Assembly: GCA_036489495.1 (NCBI GenBank)
Contig: DASXFR010000035.1
Coordinates: 1 to 59,448 of the forward strand
DNA from: DASZIT01 sp036489495
Lineage (GTDB): Bacteria > Actinomycetota > Acidimicrobiia > Acidimicrobiales > RAAP-2
DNA: 59,448 nt
Reading direction: 5' to 3'
The notes under the pieces: generated by a model
Seen by the model: the letters and a program-made list of their open reading frames with translations, nothing else
Database searches by the model: none
What the model was told of the DNA's origin: nothing
Position numbers and translations under genes: made by a program
Shown: one piece after another, positions 25,152-33,641 of the stretch
Layout: each line of letters starts with the position of its first letter
Position numbering within the stretch: the first letter of the stretch is position 1

Positions 25152-26492
25152 ATGCAGGAGTTCCTTTCAGCCATCCAATCGGGCGCCTCCGGTGACGAGA
25201 TCGCCGCCATTCCGATTCCCGACACCTACCGGGCCGCCTTCGTCTCCCGGGACGAAGTCGACATGTTCGACGGTCTGGAGTCCGAGGACAAGGACCCGAG
25301 GAAGTCGCTCCACGTGGGCGACGTCCCCGTCCCCGAGCTGGCTCCCGACGAGGCCTACATCGCGGTGATGGCCAGTTCCATCAACTTCAACACGGTATGG
25401 ACGTCGATCTTCGAACCGCTGCCGACGTTCGGCTTCCTCGACCGTCTGGGCAAGGAGAGCACTTGGGGGGCGCGCCACGCCCTCCCGTACCACGTGGTCG
25501 GATCCGACGCCGCCGCGGTGGTGCTCCGAACCGGATCGGCGGTCCGCAACTGGAAGCCGGGCGACCGGGTCACGGTGCACTGCAACTACGTCGATGACCA
25601 GAGCCCGAGCTCCCATGACGACTCGATGCTGGCGGACAATCAGCGGATCTGGGGCTTCGAGACGAACTTCGGCGGCCTGGCCGACCTGGCCGTGGTGAAG
25701 GCCAACCAGCTGATGCCGAAGCCGACCCACCTGAGTTGGGAAGAGGCGGCGGTCAACGCCCTCTGCAACTCCACCTCCTACCGCATGCTGGTGTCGAAGA
25801 ACGGGGCGTCGATGCAGCAGGGCGACAAGGTGCTGGTGTGGGGCGCCTCGGGTGGACTGGGTGCCTATGCCGTCCAGTACGTGCTCAACGGGGGCGGCAC
25901 TCCGGTCGGGGTGGTGTCCTCCCCCGGAAAGGTGGAGCTCCTCCATGACCTCGGCGTGGAGGCGGTCATCGACCGCAAAGCGGCCGCCTACAAGTTTTGG
26001 AAGGACGAGAACACCCAGGATGAATCGGAGTGGCGGCGGCTGGGCAAGGACATCCGCGGGCTGGTCGGCGAGGATGTCGACATCGTCTTCGAGCACCCCG
26101 GACGCCAGACGATGGGCGCCTCGGTATTCGCCGCCAAACGCGGCGGGCTGATCATGACCTGTGCGGCGACGTCGGGCTACATGATCGAGTACGACAACCG
26201 GCACCTGTGGATGAAGCTGAAGACCATCAAGGGTTCCCACTTCGCCAACTACCGGGAGGCGTGGGACGCCAACCAGCTGGTGTGTGAGGGCAAGATCCTC
26301 CCCGCCCTGTCTGCCGTCCACACCCTCGACCACGTGGGCGACGCCGCCTACCAGGTCCACCACAACCTGCACGAGGGGAAGATCGGGGTGCTGTGCCTGG
26401 CTCCCGAGGAGGGCTTGGGGATCGACGATCCCGAGCTCCGGGCCGAGGTGGGAGAGGACCGGATCAGCTTGTTCCGGAGGCACGGCGCATGA
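25152..26492 (+). CDS. ccr: crotonyl-CoA carboxylase/reductase
   Basis: A 446-residue enzyme that reductively carboxylates crotonyl-CoA with NADPH and CO2 to ethylmalonyl-CoA, the defining step of the ethylmalonyl-CoA pathway. It is an MDR-fold protein with Ccr-specific features. The N-terminus is MQEFLSAIQSG, followed by PVPELAPDEAYIAVMASSINFNT, the insertion around GFLDRLGKEST, and NADPH-binding WGASGGLGAYAVQ. Typical late segments are FEHPGRQTMGASVF and LKTIKGSHFANYREAW. The stop overlaps the epimerase start as ATGA. Its length and motifs distinguish it from simple quinone or crotonyl-CoA reductases. Confidence 0.93.
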   Translation: MQEFLSAIQSGASGDEIAAIPIPDTYRAAFVSRDEVDMFDGLESEDKDPRKSLHVGDVPVPELAPDEAYIAVMASSINFNTVWTSIFEPLPTFGFLDRLGKESTWGARHALPYHVVGSDAAAVVLRTGSAVRNWKPGDRVTVHCNYVDDQSPSSHDDSMLADNQRIWGFETNFGGLADLAVVKANQLMPKPTHLSWEEAAVNALCNSTSYRMLVSKNGASMQQGDKVLVWGASGGLGAYAVQYVLNGGGTPVGVVSSPGKVELLHDLGVEAVIDRKAAAYKFWKDENTQDESEWRRLGKDIRGLVGEDVDIVFEHPGRQTMGASVFAAKRGGLIMTCAATSGYMIEYDNRHLWMKLKTIKGSHFANYREAWDANQLVCEGKILPALSAVHTLDHVGDAAYQVHHNLHEGKIGVLCLAPEEGLGIDDPELRAEVGEDRISLFRRHGA

Positions 26493-26899
26493 CCGATTCA
26501 CTCCTCACCGAGATCGATCATGTGGCCATCGCCGTCCACGACCTGGAGGCGGCCATCGCCTACTACGCCGACACCTTCGGGGCCACGGTGGCCCATCGGG
26601 AGCGGATCGACTCCGACGGTGTCGAGGAGGCGTTGCTGAAGGTGGCCGACAGCTACATCCAGCTGCTCACCCCGACGTCCGACACCTCCCCGGTGGCCAA
26701 GTACCTGGAGAAGAAAGGTGAGGGCCTCCACCACGTCGGTTACCGGGTGGCGGACTGCGCCGTCGCCCTCCAGTCCGTGAAGGACCATGGCGGCCAGGTC
26801 ATCGACGAGCAGCCCCGTCCGGGATCGAGAGGCACCACGGTGGCCTTCATCCATCCCAAGGGGGCGTTCGGGACCCTGATCGAGCTGGTCCAGGAGTAA
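26489..26899 (+). CDS. mce: methylmalonyl-CoA/ethylmalonyl-CoA epimerase
   Basis: A 136-residue glyoxalase-fold epimerase. Metal ligands are visible in IDHVAIAV (His), LHHVGYRV (His) and the C-terminal GTLIELVQE (Glu). It interconverts the 2R and 2S epimers of ethylmalonyl-CoA and methylmalonyl-CoA, linking Ccr and propionyl-CoA carboxylase to their mutases. The ATG overlaps the ccr stop by 4 nt, so the two are translationally coupled. Confidence 0.93.
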   Translation: MTDSLLTEIDHVAIAVHDLEAAIAYYADTFGATVAHRERIDSDGVEEALLKVADSYIQLLTPTSDTSPVAKYLEKKGEGLHHVGYRVADCAVALQSVKDHGGQVIDEQPRPGSRGTTVAFIHPKGAFGTLIELVQE

Positions 26900-26924
26900 T
26901 AGGAGGCGGCGCCGGCGCGCCTTT

Positions 26925-26956
26925 CCTGGATGTTCGCCAACGAGCGTCCATCCAGG
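26925..26956. terminator. hairpin between convergent genes, candidate bidirectional terminator
   Basis: CCTGGATG (26925-26932) and CATCCAGG (26949-26956) form a perfect 8-bp stem with a 16-nt loop. It lies just after the epimerase stop (26899) and before the convergent methyltransferase stop (26988). There is no T-run, as is common in GC-rich actinobacteria. Confidence 0.5.
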
Positions 26957-26987
26957 GCGATAACTGATCAGCCCATCATCGACAGAG

Positions 26988-27929
26988 CTAGCCGCGTTCT
27001 CCCACCACCGTGAACATCGGCATCTCGACCGCGGGCTCGTCCATCCGATGCCCGAGATGGTGTGCCTGAGTGTGCTCGGTAATCGTGGTTCGGCTGAAGC
27101 CCACCCGTTCCAGCATCGATACCACTGCTCCTGGGTAGATCGTCCACCAGTTGGAGATCTCGTGAGTTGCCAATGGGGAGAACCGCATGATGTTGCTGTC
27201 CAGGGGAGATTCTCGATCCTGGATCAAATCGGTGACGACGATTCGCTCTTGGGTACGCCGGGCGACCTCGCTGATGGCACCCCACGGCTCGCGCAAGTGA
27301 AGGAGGATGGCCCCGAACACTGCAACATCGAACTCTCCCAAATCACTCGGGAGGTTGTAGAGATCCCCATGAACCAGTTTGGCGGATGAGCCGTACATAT
27401 GGTGCATGTACCACCAGCTGTTGTGGATTCCCTCGACCGTCGTGCGCATCAGGTCGGTGCGGTTTGCGGTGGTGTCTCCGCCCGCGACGGGGAGGAGATC
27501 GACGGAGACGTCAAATCCGGCTTCGAAGGCGACGACCTCCGCACCCTGGCGCTCCATATAGAACGAGAGGTAGCCCGATGCCGGTCCGGGCTCGATGACT
27601 CGTTTTCCGGCGACATCGACTCCACCGAGGTAGGAGGCCTCGCGCCCGCGTAGATCCCACGCGCCGTCGATGGAGCCCCCGCCCGGCAAATCGAAGGCGT
27701 GGTACCAGTTGCAATCGTCAATCGTGGCGTGGGCCCGAAGTTGAGCCATCTGGCGCTGGAATTCCGGTTCGAGCTGACCCAGGTATCGCTTTGGCGGGAT
27801 CGACGGCCATATCGGAGTCCGGACCAGGCGGTCACCTGACTGATCAGTCGATGTAGCCGGATCCGCCTGGGTTGGCTGACGACCGAAGAGCCTCCCCCGA
27901 CGTGTCCGCTGTTGTGACAGGGAGGCCAT
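26988..27929 (-). CDS. class I SAM-dependent methyltransferase (DUF1698/CmoB-like core)
   Basis: A 313-residue methyltransferase. The SAM site is VIEPGPASGYLSFYMERQGAE, followed by VVAFEAG, and the motif IV region is FDVAVFGAILLHLREPWGA. The PPKRYLGQLEPEFQRQM and WYHAFDLPGG segments resemble CmoB/DUF1698-type enzymes. The ATG at 27929 is preferred because a TACTGT hexamer ends 5 nt upstream; an upstream in-frame start (28007) would add 26 poorly supported residues. The base composition is noticeably lower in G+C than its neighbours, suggesting acquisition. The substrate is unknown. Confidence 0.72.
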   Translation of the reverse strand: MASLSQQRTRRGRLFGRQPTQADPATSTDQSGDRLVRTPIWPSIPPKRYLGQLEPEFQRQMAQLRAHATIDDCNWYHAFDLPGGGSIDGAWDLRGREASYLGGVDVAGKRVIEPGPASGYLSFYMERQGAEVVAFEAGFDVSVDLLPVAGGDTTANRTDLMRTTVEGIHNSWWYMHHMYGSSAKLVHGDLYNLPSDLGEFDVAVFGAILLHLREPWGAISEVARRTQERIVVTDLIQDRESPLDSNIMRFSPLATHEISNWWTIYPGAVVSMLERVGFSRTTITEHTQAHHLGHRMDEPAVEMPMFTVVGERG

Positions 27930-28047
27930 GACGCACAGTATCTCTGAAGGTGGCGGGAACCTTTGGACCCTGATGCACCGTCCCGGCGCGGAAATGTGGA
28001 AAATCAAACCCCGCCGGTGCTTTCGGGGGAACTGCTAAACGCCCCGA

Positions 28048-28704
28048 TCAGCCCCGTTGTGCGTACGGCTGGCAGATCTGACAGGGGGTGAGGTTGGGGT
28101 CATCGGGGCTGGCCGAACGCAGGTCGGTGTTGTCGGCCACCACCGGGCAGGTGGGGAGATGGGCCATGGTGCCGTGGAGGGTGGCCACCAGCCCCGGGGT
28201 GAAGCCGGATGGGGGCCCCGGCACGGCAGCAAACCCCGACGCCGCGGCTCCGGGCGGTGCCGGAGCCGTCAGCGGCGCCCCCGGCGCGACTTGGGTCAGC
28301 TGGGCGGAGATCCGTTCGAGGGTGTCGAGGGTCCGTTGGTCTTGGGTTTGCACGCTCCGGAGGAGTTGGACCATGCGGGTGAGCCAGTAGCCGAAGTAGC
28401 AGAAGCCCCCGAAGATGACCAGGGCGAGGCCGAGGAGGCCGCCGCTGATGAGGTAATCGAGTTGGGCGTAGGTGCGGAAGGTGTGGGCGGCTCCGTACCA
28501 CCCGACGATGATGACCAGCAGCCCGGCGGGCATGGCCACGCCGCCCAGGACGAGCAGGATCTGCTCGATCTTGATTGCCCGGGCCCGGACCCGGATGCGG
28601 GCGATGGCGTCGACCAAGGCCGCCTGCCGGCTGGAGGCGTTGTCGGAGACGGCGGCGTCAGACCCGGTATCCGGGAAGCTTCCCTGTCGAGTGATGATGG
28701 CCAT
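28048..28704 (-). CDS. two-TM membrane protein with C-terminal cysteine pairs
   Basis: A 218-residue protein I do not recognise. Residues 1-45 are hydrophilic and followed by two transmembrane helices (about 48-70 and 85-110). Then come a short helical segment (LLRSVQTQDQRTLDTLERIS), an Ala/Pro/Gly-rich linker and a C-terminal TCPVVADNTDL...TPCQIC module. Those cysteines could bind a metal or form disulfides. It follows the surface-anchored protein gene by 14 nt and is therefore probably the last gene of the Liv importer operon. Confidence 0.6.
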   Translation of the reverse strand: MAIITRQGSFPDTGSDAAVSDNASSRQAALVDAIARIRVRARAIKIEQILLVLGGVAMPAGLLVIIVGWYGAAHTFRTYAQLDYLISGGLLGLALVIFGGFCYFGYWLTRMVQLLRSVQTQDQRTLDTLERISAQLTQVAPGAPLTAPAPPGAAASGFAAVPGPPSGFTPGLVATLHGTMAHLPTCPVVADNTDLRSASPDDPNLTPCQICQPYAQRG

Positions 28705-28718
28705 GGCTGAGCAGTCCT

Positions 28719-30167
28719 TTAGAGATGGTCGGGGACGGAGAGAGGACAGGCACCGGTCGGGTCAGGTTGCTCGAGATTGCGGGCCAGCAGCCACAGACCG
28801 TAACCGGCCAAGGCGGCCAGTAACAGGATCAGGATCATAAGTCCGACGCTGACCGGGCTGGAGAGGATGGCGGCGGTCAGCCCTTTGGGGGAGACGGCGG
28901 GGGACGGAGTGGCGGCGGCCGGCGTTCCGCTGGTGCCCGGCGTGCCGGGAGTGCCAGGGGTGCCGAGGTCCCCGGGGGTGCCGAGGTCGGTAGGCCCGAG
29001 GGTGCCGAGGGTGGGGGTCACCGCCGCCGGGGTGGTACTGGCGCCGAGGTCGGGGCCGAAGCCGGACGAGGCGATGGCGGTGGCGGTGGCCCGGCCCAGG
29101 GTGAGGGTGACGTTGGCCCCGTGGACCAGCCCCAGGAGGCTGGTGGCGGTGCTGATCTGGTCGATCACCGAGGCGGGAAACAGGCTGGTGAGGGCGGGGG
29201 GGAGGTCGAGGGTGGGGTTGACGGCGGCGGGGAGGGTGAAGGTGACCTGCAGTCCGCCGCTGGTGATGGTTTCCGCCGGCGCCTTGCGGGTCTCGGTCAT
29301 GGGGAGCGGGACGATCTTGAGGCCGAGGACGGCGAGGACCTGGTTGATCAGCGGGGTCAACAGGCCGTTCAAACCGCCGGTCCCGATTGGACCGGTCAGC
29401 CCGTTGGTGCCCAAGGCGATCGGGACGCCATCGATGGTGAGGTTGCCGATGTCGGTGTTGGTGGTTCCGGTCAGGGTGGTCCCGTCACTCGAGGCGGTGG
29501 CGGTCGATTCGACTCCGCTGAGCACGATCAACCCGCCCAGTAGGGAGATCTGGCCAGTATCCGAGGTGGCCGTCGCGGTGGCTTTCGAGGTGGCGGCGGC
29601 GTGGGCGGTCCCGCTGACCGCCTTCAGGCCGATAAGGGCGTCGGACAGGTTGGACAACGAGGCGGTGGCGGTGGTGCCGGTGGCGTCGGCGTGAGAGCTG
29701 GCGGTGAACACCCCCGAGCTGTTCCCGGCCGGATAGGCCGCGTCGGTCGGACCCGCCGGCGCAAAGGTCTCGGCCCGTACCGGATCGTTCAGCGGAGCGA
29801 AGAGCGGCTTGAGCTGAGCCGGGAGGGGCAGGTCGGCTGACGCCGAGCCGAAGTTGCCGCCGGTGGCCCCCGGCCAGAACACCGACGCCAGCCCGTGACC
29901 GAAGGGCCCGGTTTCGAAATCCACGGTGTCCTCGGGGATGGTCACCTCGTCGATGGGATGCTGGCCGGCCAGGCCGCCGGCATCGTCGATGACCATGTCG
30001 ATGGCATTGGCGTCGGCGTTGGTGGTCCACGACACCAGGCTCGGAGCGCTGGCCGGGGCCGTGGTGGTGGTGGTGTCGGCGAAGACGGCCGGCACCGCCG
30101 CGAAGATGAACAGCAGAGTCGCCCCCCCGACCGACACCGTCAGCCGCAGCTTCCGTCCGCGCCTCAC
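28719..30167 (-). CDS. secreted, membrane-anchored surface protein (choice-of-anchor-type)
   Basis: A 482-residue exported protein. It has an N-terminal signal peptide (about 1-30, cleaved near VFADTT), a long Ala/Thr/Ser/Gly-rich beta-type ectodomain with repeated TATATSDTG-like stretches, and a low-complexity GTPGTPGTPGTSGTP spacer. A C-terminal transmembrane helix (about 440-465) is followed by a short tail. It resembles actinobacterial choice-of-anchor proteins. The GTG start overlaps the livF-like stop by 4 nt (GTGA), so it is translationally coupled to the ABC importer, which is unusual. The function is unknown; substrate capture at the envelope is a guess. Confidence 0.68.
   Translation of the reverse strand: MRRGRKLRLTVSVGGATLLFIFAAVPAVFADTTTTTAPASAPSLVSWTTNADANAIDMVIDDAGGLAGQHPIDEVTIPEDTVDFETGPFGHGLASVFWPGATGGNFGSASADLPLPAQLKPLFAPLNDPVRAETFAPAGPTDAAYPAGNSSGVFTASSHADATGTTATASLSNLSDALIGLKAVSGTAHAAATSKATATATSDTGQISLLGGLIVLSGVESTATASSDGTTLTGTTNTDIGNLTIDGVPIALGTNGLTGPIGTGGLNGLLTPLINQVLAVLGLKIVPLPMTETRKAPAETITSGGLQVTFTLPAAVNPTLDLPPALTSLFPASVIDQISTATSLLGLVHGANVTLTLGRATATAIASSGFGPDLGASTTPAAVTPTLGTLGPTDLGTPGDLGTPGTPGTPGTSGTPAAATPSPAVSPKGLTAAILSSPVSVGLMILILLLAALAGYGLWLLARNLEQPDPTGACPLSVPDHL
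28930..29012. repeat. tandem GTPG/LGTPG-coding repeat
   Basis: Degenerate GGTGCCG-containing units encode repeated Gly-Thr-Pro motifs in the spacer before the C-terminal anchor of the surface protein. The stretch is likely flexible and prone to length change. Confidence 0.6.
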
Positions 30168-30877
30168 GACGCCACTCCCAGATAGGCGTCGCTAACGTCT
30201 TGGAGGTCGGCAGGCTGGCCGACCGCCTGGATCTCCCCGTGGGCCATGACTGCGGCATAGTCGGCGATGGCCAGGGCGGTGCGGGCGAACTGCTCCACCA
30301 GCAGCACGGTCATCCCCTCGGCCGCCAGGTTCCCCAACGCGTCGTACAACTCGGTGACGATGAGAGGGGCCAGACCCATCGACAACTCGTCGATCAGCAG
30401 CAGTCCGGGGTCGGTGGCCACCGCCCGGGCCATGGCCAACATCTGCTGCTGGCCGCCGGAGAGGGTGCCGGCCGTCTGGGACTTGCGTTGTCCCAGGATC
30501 GGGAACCGGGCAAAGACCCGTTCCCGGATCTCGGCATCGGTGAGATCGAGACCGCTGAAGTTCATCACCCGGAGGTTCTCGGCCACCGTCAGGTTCGGGA
30601 AGATGCCCCGACCCTCGGGAATCGAGCACACCCCGGCCCGGGTGAGGGCATCGGCGCCGGTCCCGTTGAGGTGGTGGCCGGCGATGTGGACGCAGCCCGA
30701 CTCGGCCGGATGGCGGCCGTCGATCACCTTCAGGGTGGTGGTCTTGCCGGCGCCGTTGGGTCCGAGGAGGGCGAACATCGAGCCGGCCGGCACCACCAGG
30801 TCGATGCCGTGGACCACCTCGATCCGGCCGTAGCCGGCGGTCAGCCCGATGAGCTCCACCGCGGGAGCGAGGGTCAT
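30164..30877 (-). CDS. livF: branched-chain amino acid-type ABC transporter ATP-binding protein (LivF-like)
   Basis: A 237-residue ABC ATPase. Walker A is GPNGAGKTT, the signature is LSGGQQQMLAMARA, and Walker B is LLLIDELSMGLAP; the sequence is typical of LivF. It pairs with the LivG-like ATPase encoded upstream to power import. Its start overlaps the livG-like stop by 4 nt, and its own stop overlaps the start of the surface-anchored protein by 4 nt. Confidence 0.9.
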   Translation of the reverse strand: MTLAPAVELIGLTAGYGRIEVVHGIDLVVPAGSMFALLGPNGAGKTTTLKVIDGRHPAESGCVHIAGHHLNGTGADALTRAGVCSIPEGRGIFPNLTVAENLRVMNFSGLDLTDAEIRERVFARFPILGQRKSQTAGTLSGGQQQMLAMARAVATDPGLLLIDELSMGLAPLIVTELYDALGNLAAEGMTVLLVEQFARTALAIADYAAVMAHGEIQAVGQPADLQDVSDAYLGVAS

Positions 30878-31677
30878 GGCAACCCCCCGACTCCGGCCCC
30901 GGCGCCGGCCAGGCCCGGTGGGGTGGACGAATCGGCCACCGTGTCCTCGACCATGTCCTCACTGCCCAGGTAGGCGTCCTGGACCCGCGGGTTGGCGCGG
31001 ATCTCCTCCGGGGTGCCCGAGGCGATGAGCTCGCCGTAATCGAGCACGCTGAGCTGGCTGCACGCTTTCATGACCAGGTCCATGTCGTGCTCGACCAGCA
31101 GGACGGCCAGACCGTCGTTGGCCAGATCGGCCAGGAGGTTACCGAACGCCTCGGTCTCGGTCGCGTCGAGGCCGGAGCCCGGCTCGTCGAGCAGCAGCAG
31201 CCGGGGCCGGGTGGCCAAGGCCCGTCCCAGCTCGACCAACCGGGCCAACCCGGTCGGCAGGGTGTCGGCGGGAACCTTGGCGAGCTCGGCGAGACCCACC
31301 CGCTCCAGGATGGCCCCGGTCTCCTGGTTGATGTCGATCCGTTGCCGACTCCACCGGCGCCGGACTTCGAGTGTCACCCGGATATTGTCCCGCACCGACA
31401 GCGAGCCGAAGATCTCCAGGCGCTGGAAGGTGCGCCCGATCCCCAGCCGCGCCCGTCGGTACACGCTCATACCGGTCACGTCCCGCCCGTCGAGCAGCAC
31501 GCGCCCGGCCGTCGGCGGATGGAGCCCGGTGATGATGTTGAACAGGGTCGTCTTGCCGGCGCCGTTGGGCCCGATCAAGCCGGTGACCAGGCCGGGTTCG
31601 GCGGAGATGCTGACCGCATCGAGCGCGTCGATGCCGCCGAAGCGCATGGAGATGGCATCAGTCTGCAGGAAGGCCAA
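30874..31677 (-). CDS. livG: branched-chain amino acid-type ABC transporter ATP-binding protein (LivG-like)
   Basis: A 267-residue ABC ATPase. It has Walker A GPNGAGKTT, GIGRTFQRLEIF in the Q-loop region and Walker B LLLLDEPGSGLD. The expected LSGG signature is replaced by LPTGLARLVELGRAL, an atypical but known LivG-like variant. The extra C-terminal segment, conserved in LivG, ends in a Gly/Ala-rich tail. It overlaps the fused permease gene by 20 nt. Confidence 0.87.
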   Translation of the reverse strand: MAFLQTDAISMRFGGIDALDAVSISAEPGLVTGLIGPNGAGKTTLFNIITGLHPPTAGRVLLDGRDVTGMSVYRRARLGIGRTFQRLEIFGSLSVRDNIRVTLEVRRRWSRQRIDINQETGAILERVGLAELAKVPADTLPTGLARLVELGRALATRPRLLLLDEPGSGLDATETEAFGNLLADLANDGLAVLLVEHDMDLVMKACSQLSVLDYGELIASGTPEEIRANPRVQDAYLGSEDMVEDTVADSSTPPGLAGAGAGVGGLP

Positions 31678-33577
31678 GGAGCCGTGCCTCCTCTCGCGCC
31701 GGGGCGGCCGGGGCCGCCGGCTGCCGGGCCGGGCGGCTCTCCCAGAAAGCTCGCGCCCGGCTGGAGATGGCGTCGAGGGTGCCGTTGGGATTGATCACCA
31801 TGCCCAGGGCACCGAACCCGACCAGCAGGTCGAGGGATATCCAACTCGGCAGGTGCGGGGCGACGAGCGGGAACACCGAGAGGGACAGTCCACCGGCCAG
31901 GGCGCCCATCGGGGAGTGCACGCCCCAGATGTAAACCGTCAGGACGATGAACAGGCCCAAATAGAAATAGAAGTCAGTGGCGGTCACCTGCTGCTGGGTA
32001 GAGCCGAACAGGGCCCCGGCGAAGGTGGCCAGGGCGGTGGCCAGGGCGGTGACCCCGATTTTGGTCAGGTTGAGGTTCATGCCGATGGTGGCGCTGGCCG
32101 CCGGGCTGTCCTTGCTGGCGGCCAACAGCCGGCCGAAGCTGCTGCGGCGGATGGCGCCGACCCCGAAGGCCAGGACCGAGAAGACCACGGCCATGAAGAT
32201 GAGGTTGGCCCTCGGACCTTGCAGCGAGATGAAGGGGATACGCAACCGGTGGATGGTGATGGTGTTCTCCATCACGCTGCTCTGATTGAACAGGACGTAC
32301 CAGACCAACTCGGAGAGGGCGAGCGTCGACAGGGCCAGCTCCAGCCCCCGGAGCCGCAGGGCCGGAAGGGCGAAGACGATTCCGACCCCGGCGCCGATGA
32401 GGGTGACCAGGACCAACCCCCCGAGCCCACCGCCGGGTGACAGTTTCATGAACAGAAAGGCGCCGAGGCCCAGGAAGGTGTACATGGCTAAGTTGAGCTG
32501 TCCGCCGTACCCGGAGAGCAGGACCACCGCCAGCCCGAGAATGGCGATGGCCAGGCCCTCGTTGACCGCCCCCAGGTTGGTGCCGTGCAGGAACGGCAAC
32601 GCGATCAGCACCGCGGCGACGACACCGACCGACTGGACGGCGCTCACCCGGGCCGAGGCGATCCGGGGGGTCCGCCGGGCCGGCGGGGCACCCACCCGCA
32701 GGCGTACCGAGGGAAGCACCAGCAGCACGATGATCAAGAACAGGGTGGGCAGCACCGTTTCCAGCTCCGACAGCGGCCCGTTGGTGGTGTGCACGTAGCC
32801 GGTCACGTAGCTGGCGGCCAGGCCCAGCACGATGGCCCCCACGAAGGTGAGGGGAAGATTCCGCAATCGCCCGAGCATGGCGGCGGCGAAGCTGTTGATG
32901 ATCAGGAAGGTGAGGTTGAGCACGCTCAGGTCGTCGAACAGGGTGGCCTGGAGGATGGCGGCCAGCGCCCCCATGCTGACCCCGATGGCCCACGACAGGG
33001 CATTGAGCCTGGTGGTGCGCCACCCGTTGAGGGCAACCAGGGGGCGGTCATCGACCACGGCCCGCATGGTGATACCCAGCCGGGTGCTGAACAAGAACAG
33101 GCGCAGGCCGATGGCCACCGCGATGGCCAGGCCGATGCACAACAGCTGTTCGTAGGAGATCCGCTGGCCGAGGACGGTGACAAAGCTGGTCGGCCCGAAG
33201 AACGGGCCCAACGCCCGGGCGGTGTCCGCCGGCCAGATGGCATAGGCGACCCCCATCCCCAACACCAGCAGGGCCAGGGTCGTCACCAGCATGACCCCGG
33301 TGTCGTTGATGTCGATCCATCGCACCAGCAACAGCTGCAACCCGGCACCGACGATCGGGGCGGCGACCAACAGCACCGCCCCGAGGGCGAACGGGCCGGC
33401 CCAGTGGTCGGCCACCCGCAGCTGCCAGTAGAGGAAGGCCATCAACATCCCCAGCGACCCGTGGGCGAAGTTGAACACCCCCGAAGTGGTGTAGGTGACG
33501 ACCAACCCGGAGGCGGCGATGGCGTAGATGGCGCCGGTGGCCAGACCGGCGATCGTCAACCCGACGAACAGGCTCAT
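31658..33577 (-). CDS. fused LivH-LivM-type ABC transporter permease
   Basis: A 639-residue membrane protein that joins both permease halves of a branched-chain amino acid-type importer in one chain. Residues 1 to about 295 correspond to LivH (ATGAIYAIAASGLVVTYTTSG near the start). Residues about 320-600 correspond to LivM (GYGGQLNLAMYTFLGLGAFL). A basic linker (RLRVGAPPARRTPRI) joins them. In Escherichia coli these are separate proteins. The start is an ATG without a clear ribosome binding site, 64 nt after the binding-protein stop. The transported substrate could be an amino acid, a urea-like compound or another small carboxylate. Confidence 0.88.
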   Translation of the reverse strand: MSLFVGLTIAGLATGAIYAIAASGLVVTYTTSGVFNFAHGSLGMLMAFLYWQLRVADHWAGPFALGAVLLVAAPIVGAGLQLLLVRWIDINDTGVMLVTTLALLVLGMGVAYAIWPADTARALGPFFGPTSFVTVLGQRISYEQLLCIGLAIAVAIGLRLFLFSTRLGITMRAVVDDRPLVALNGWRTTRLNALSWAIGVSMGALAAILQATLFDDLSVLNLTFLIINSFAAAMLGRLRNLPLTFVGAIVLGLAASYVTGYVHTTNGPLSELETVLPTLFLIIVLLVLPSVRLRVGAPPARRTPRIASARVSAVQSVGVVAAVLIALPFLHGTNLGAVNEGLAIAILGLAVVLLSGYGGQLNLAMYTFLGLGAFLFMKLSPGGGLGGLVLVTLIGAGVGIVFALPALRLRGLELALSTLALSELVWYVLFNQSSVMENTITIHRLRIPFISLQGPRANLIFMAVVFSVLAFGVGAIRRSSFGRLLAASKDSPAASATIGMNLNLTKIGVTALATALATFAGALFGSTQQQVTATDFYFYLGLFIVLTVYIWGVHSPMGALAGGLSLSVFPLVAPHLPSWISLDLLVGFGALGMVINPNGTLDAISSRARAFWESRPARQPAAPAAPAREEARLLGLPAD

Positions 33578-33641
33578 CGGCTAGCAGTTCGCTCCGCCGG
33601 CCACCACCCTGGGCGCCGGCGGTTCATGAGTCGAGGGTTCA

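Noticed and set aside
28930..29012. Tandem repeats as a possible CRISPR-like array
   Set aside because: The units are short, degenerate, in frame, and encode a Gly-Thr-Pro spacer; there are no unique spacers.
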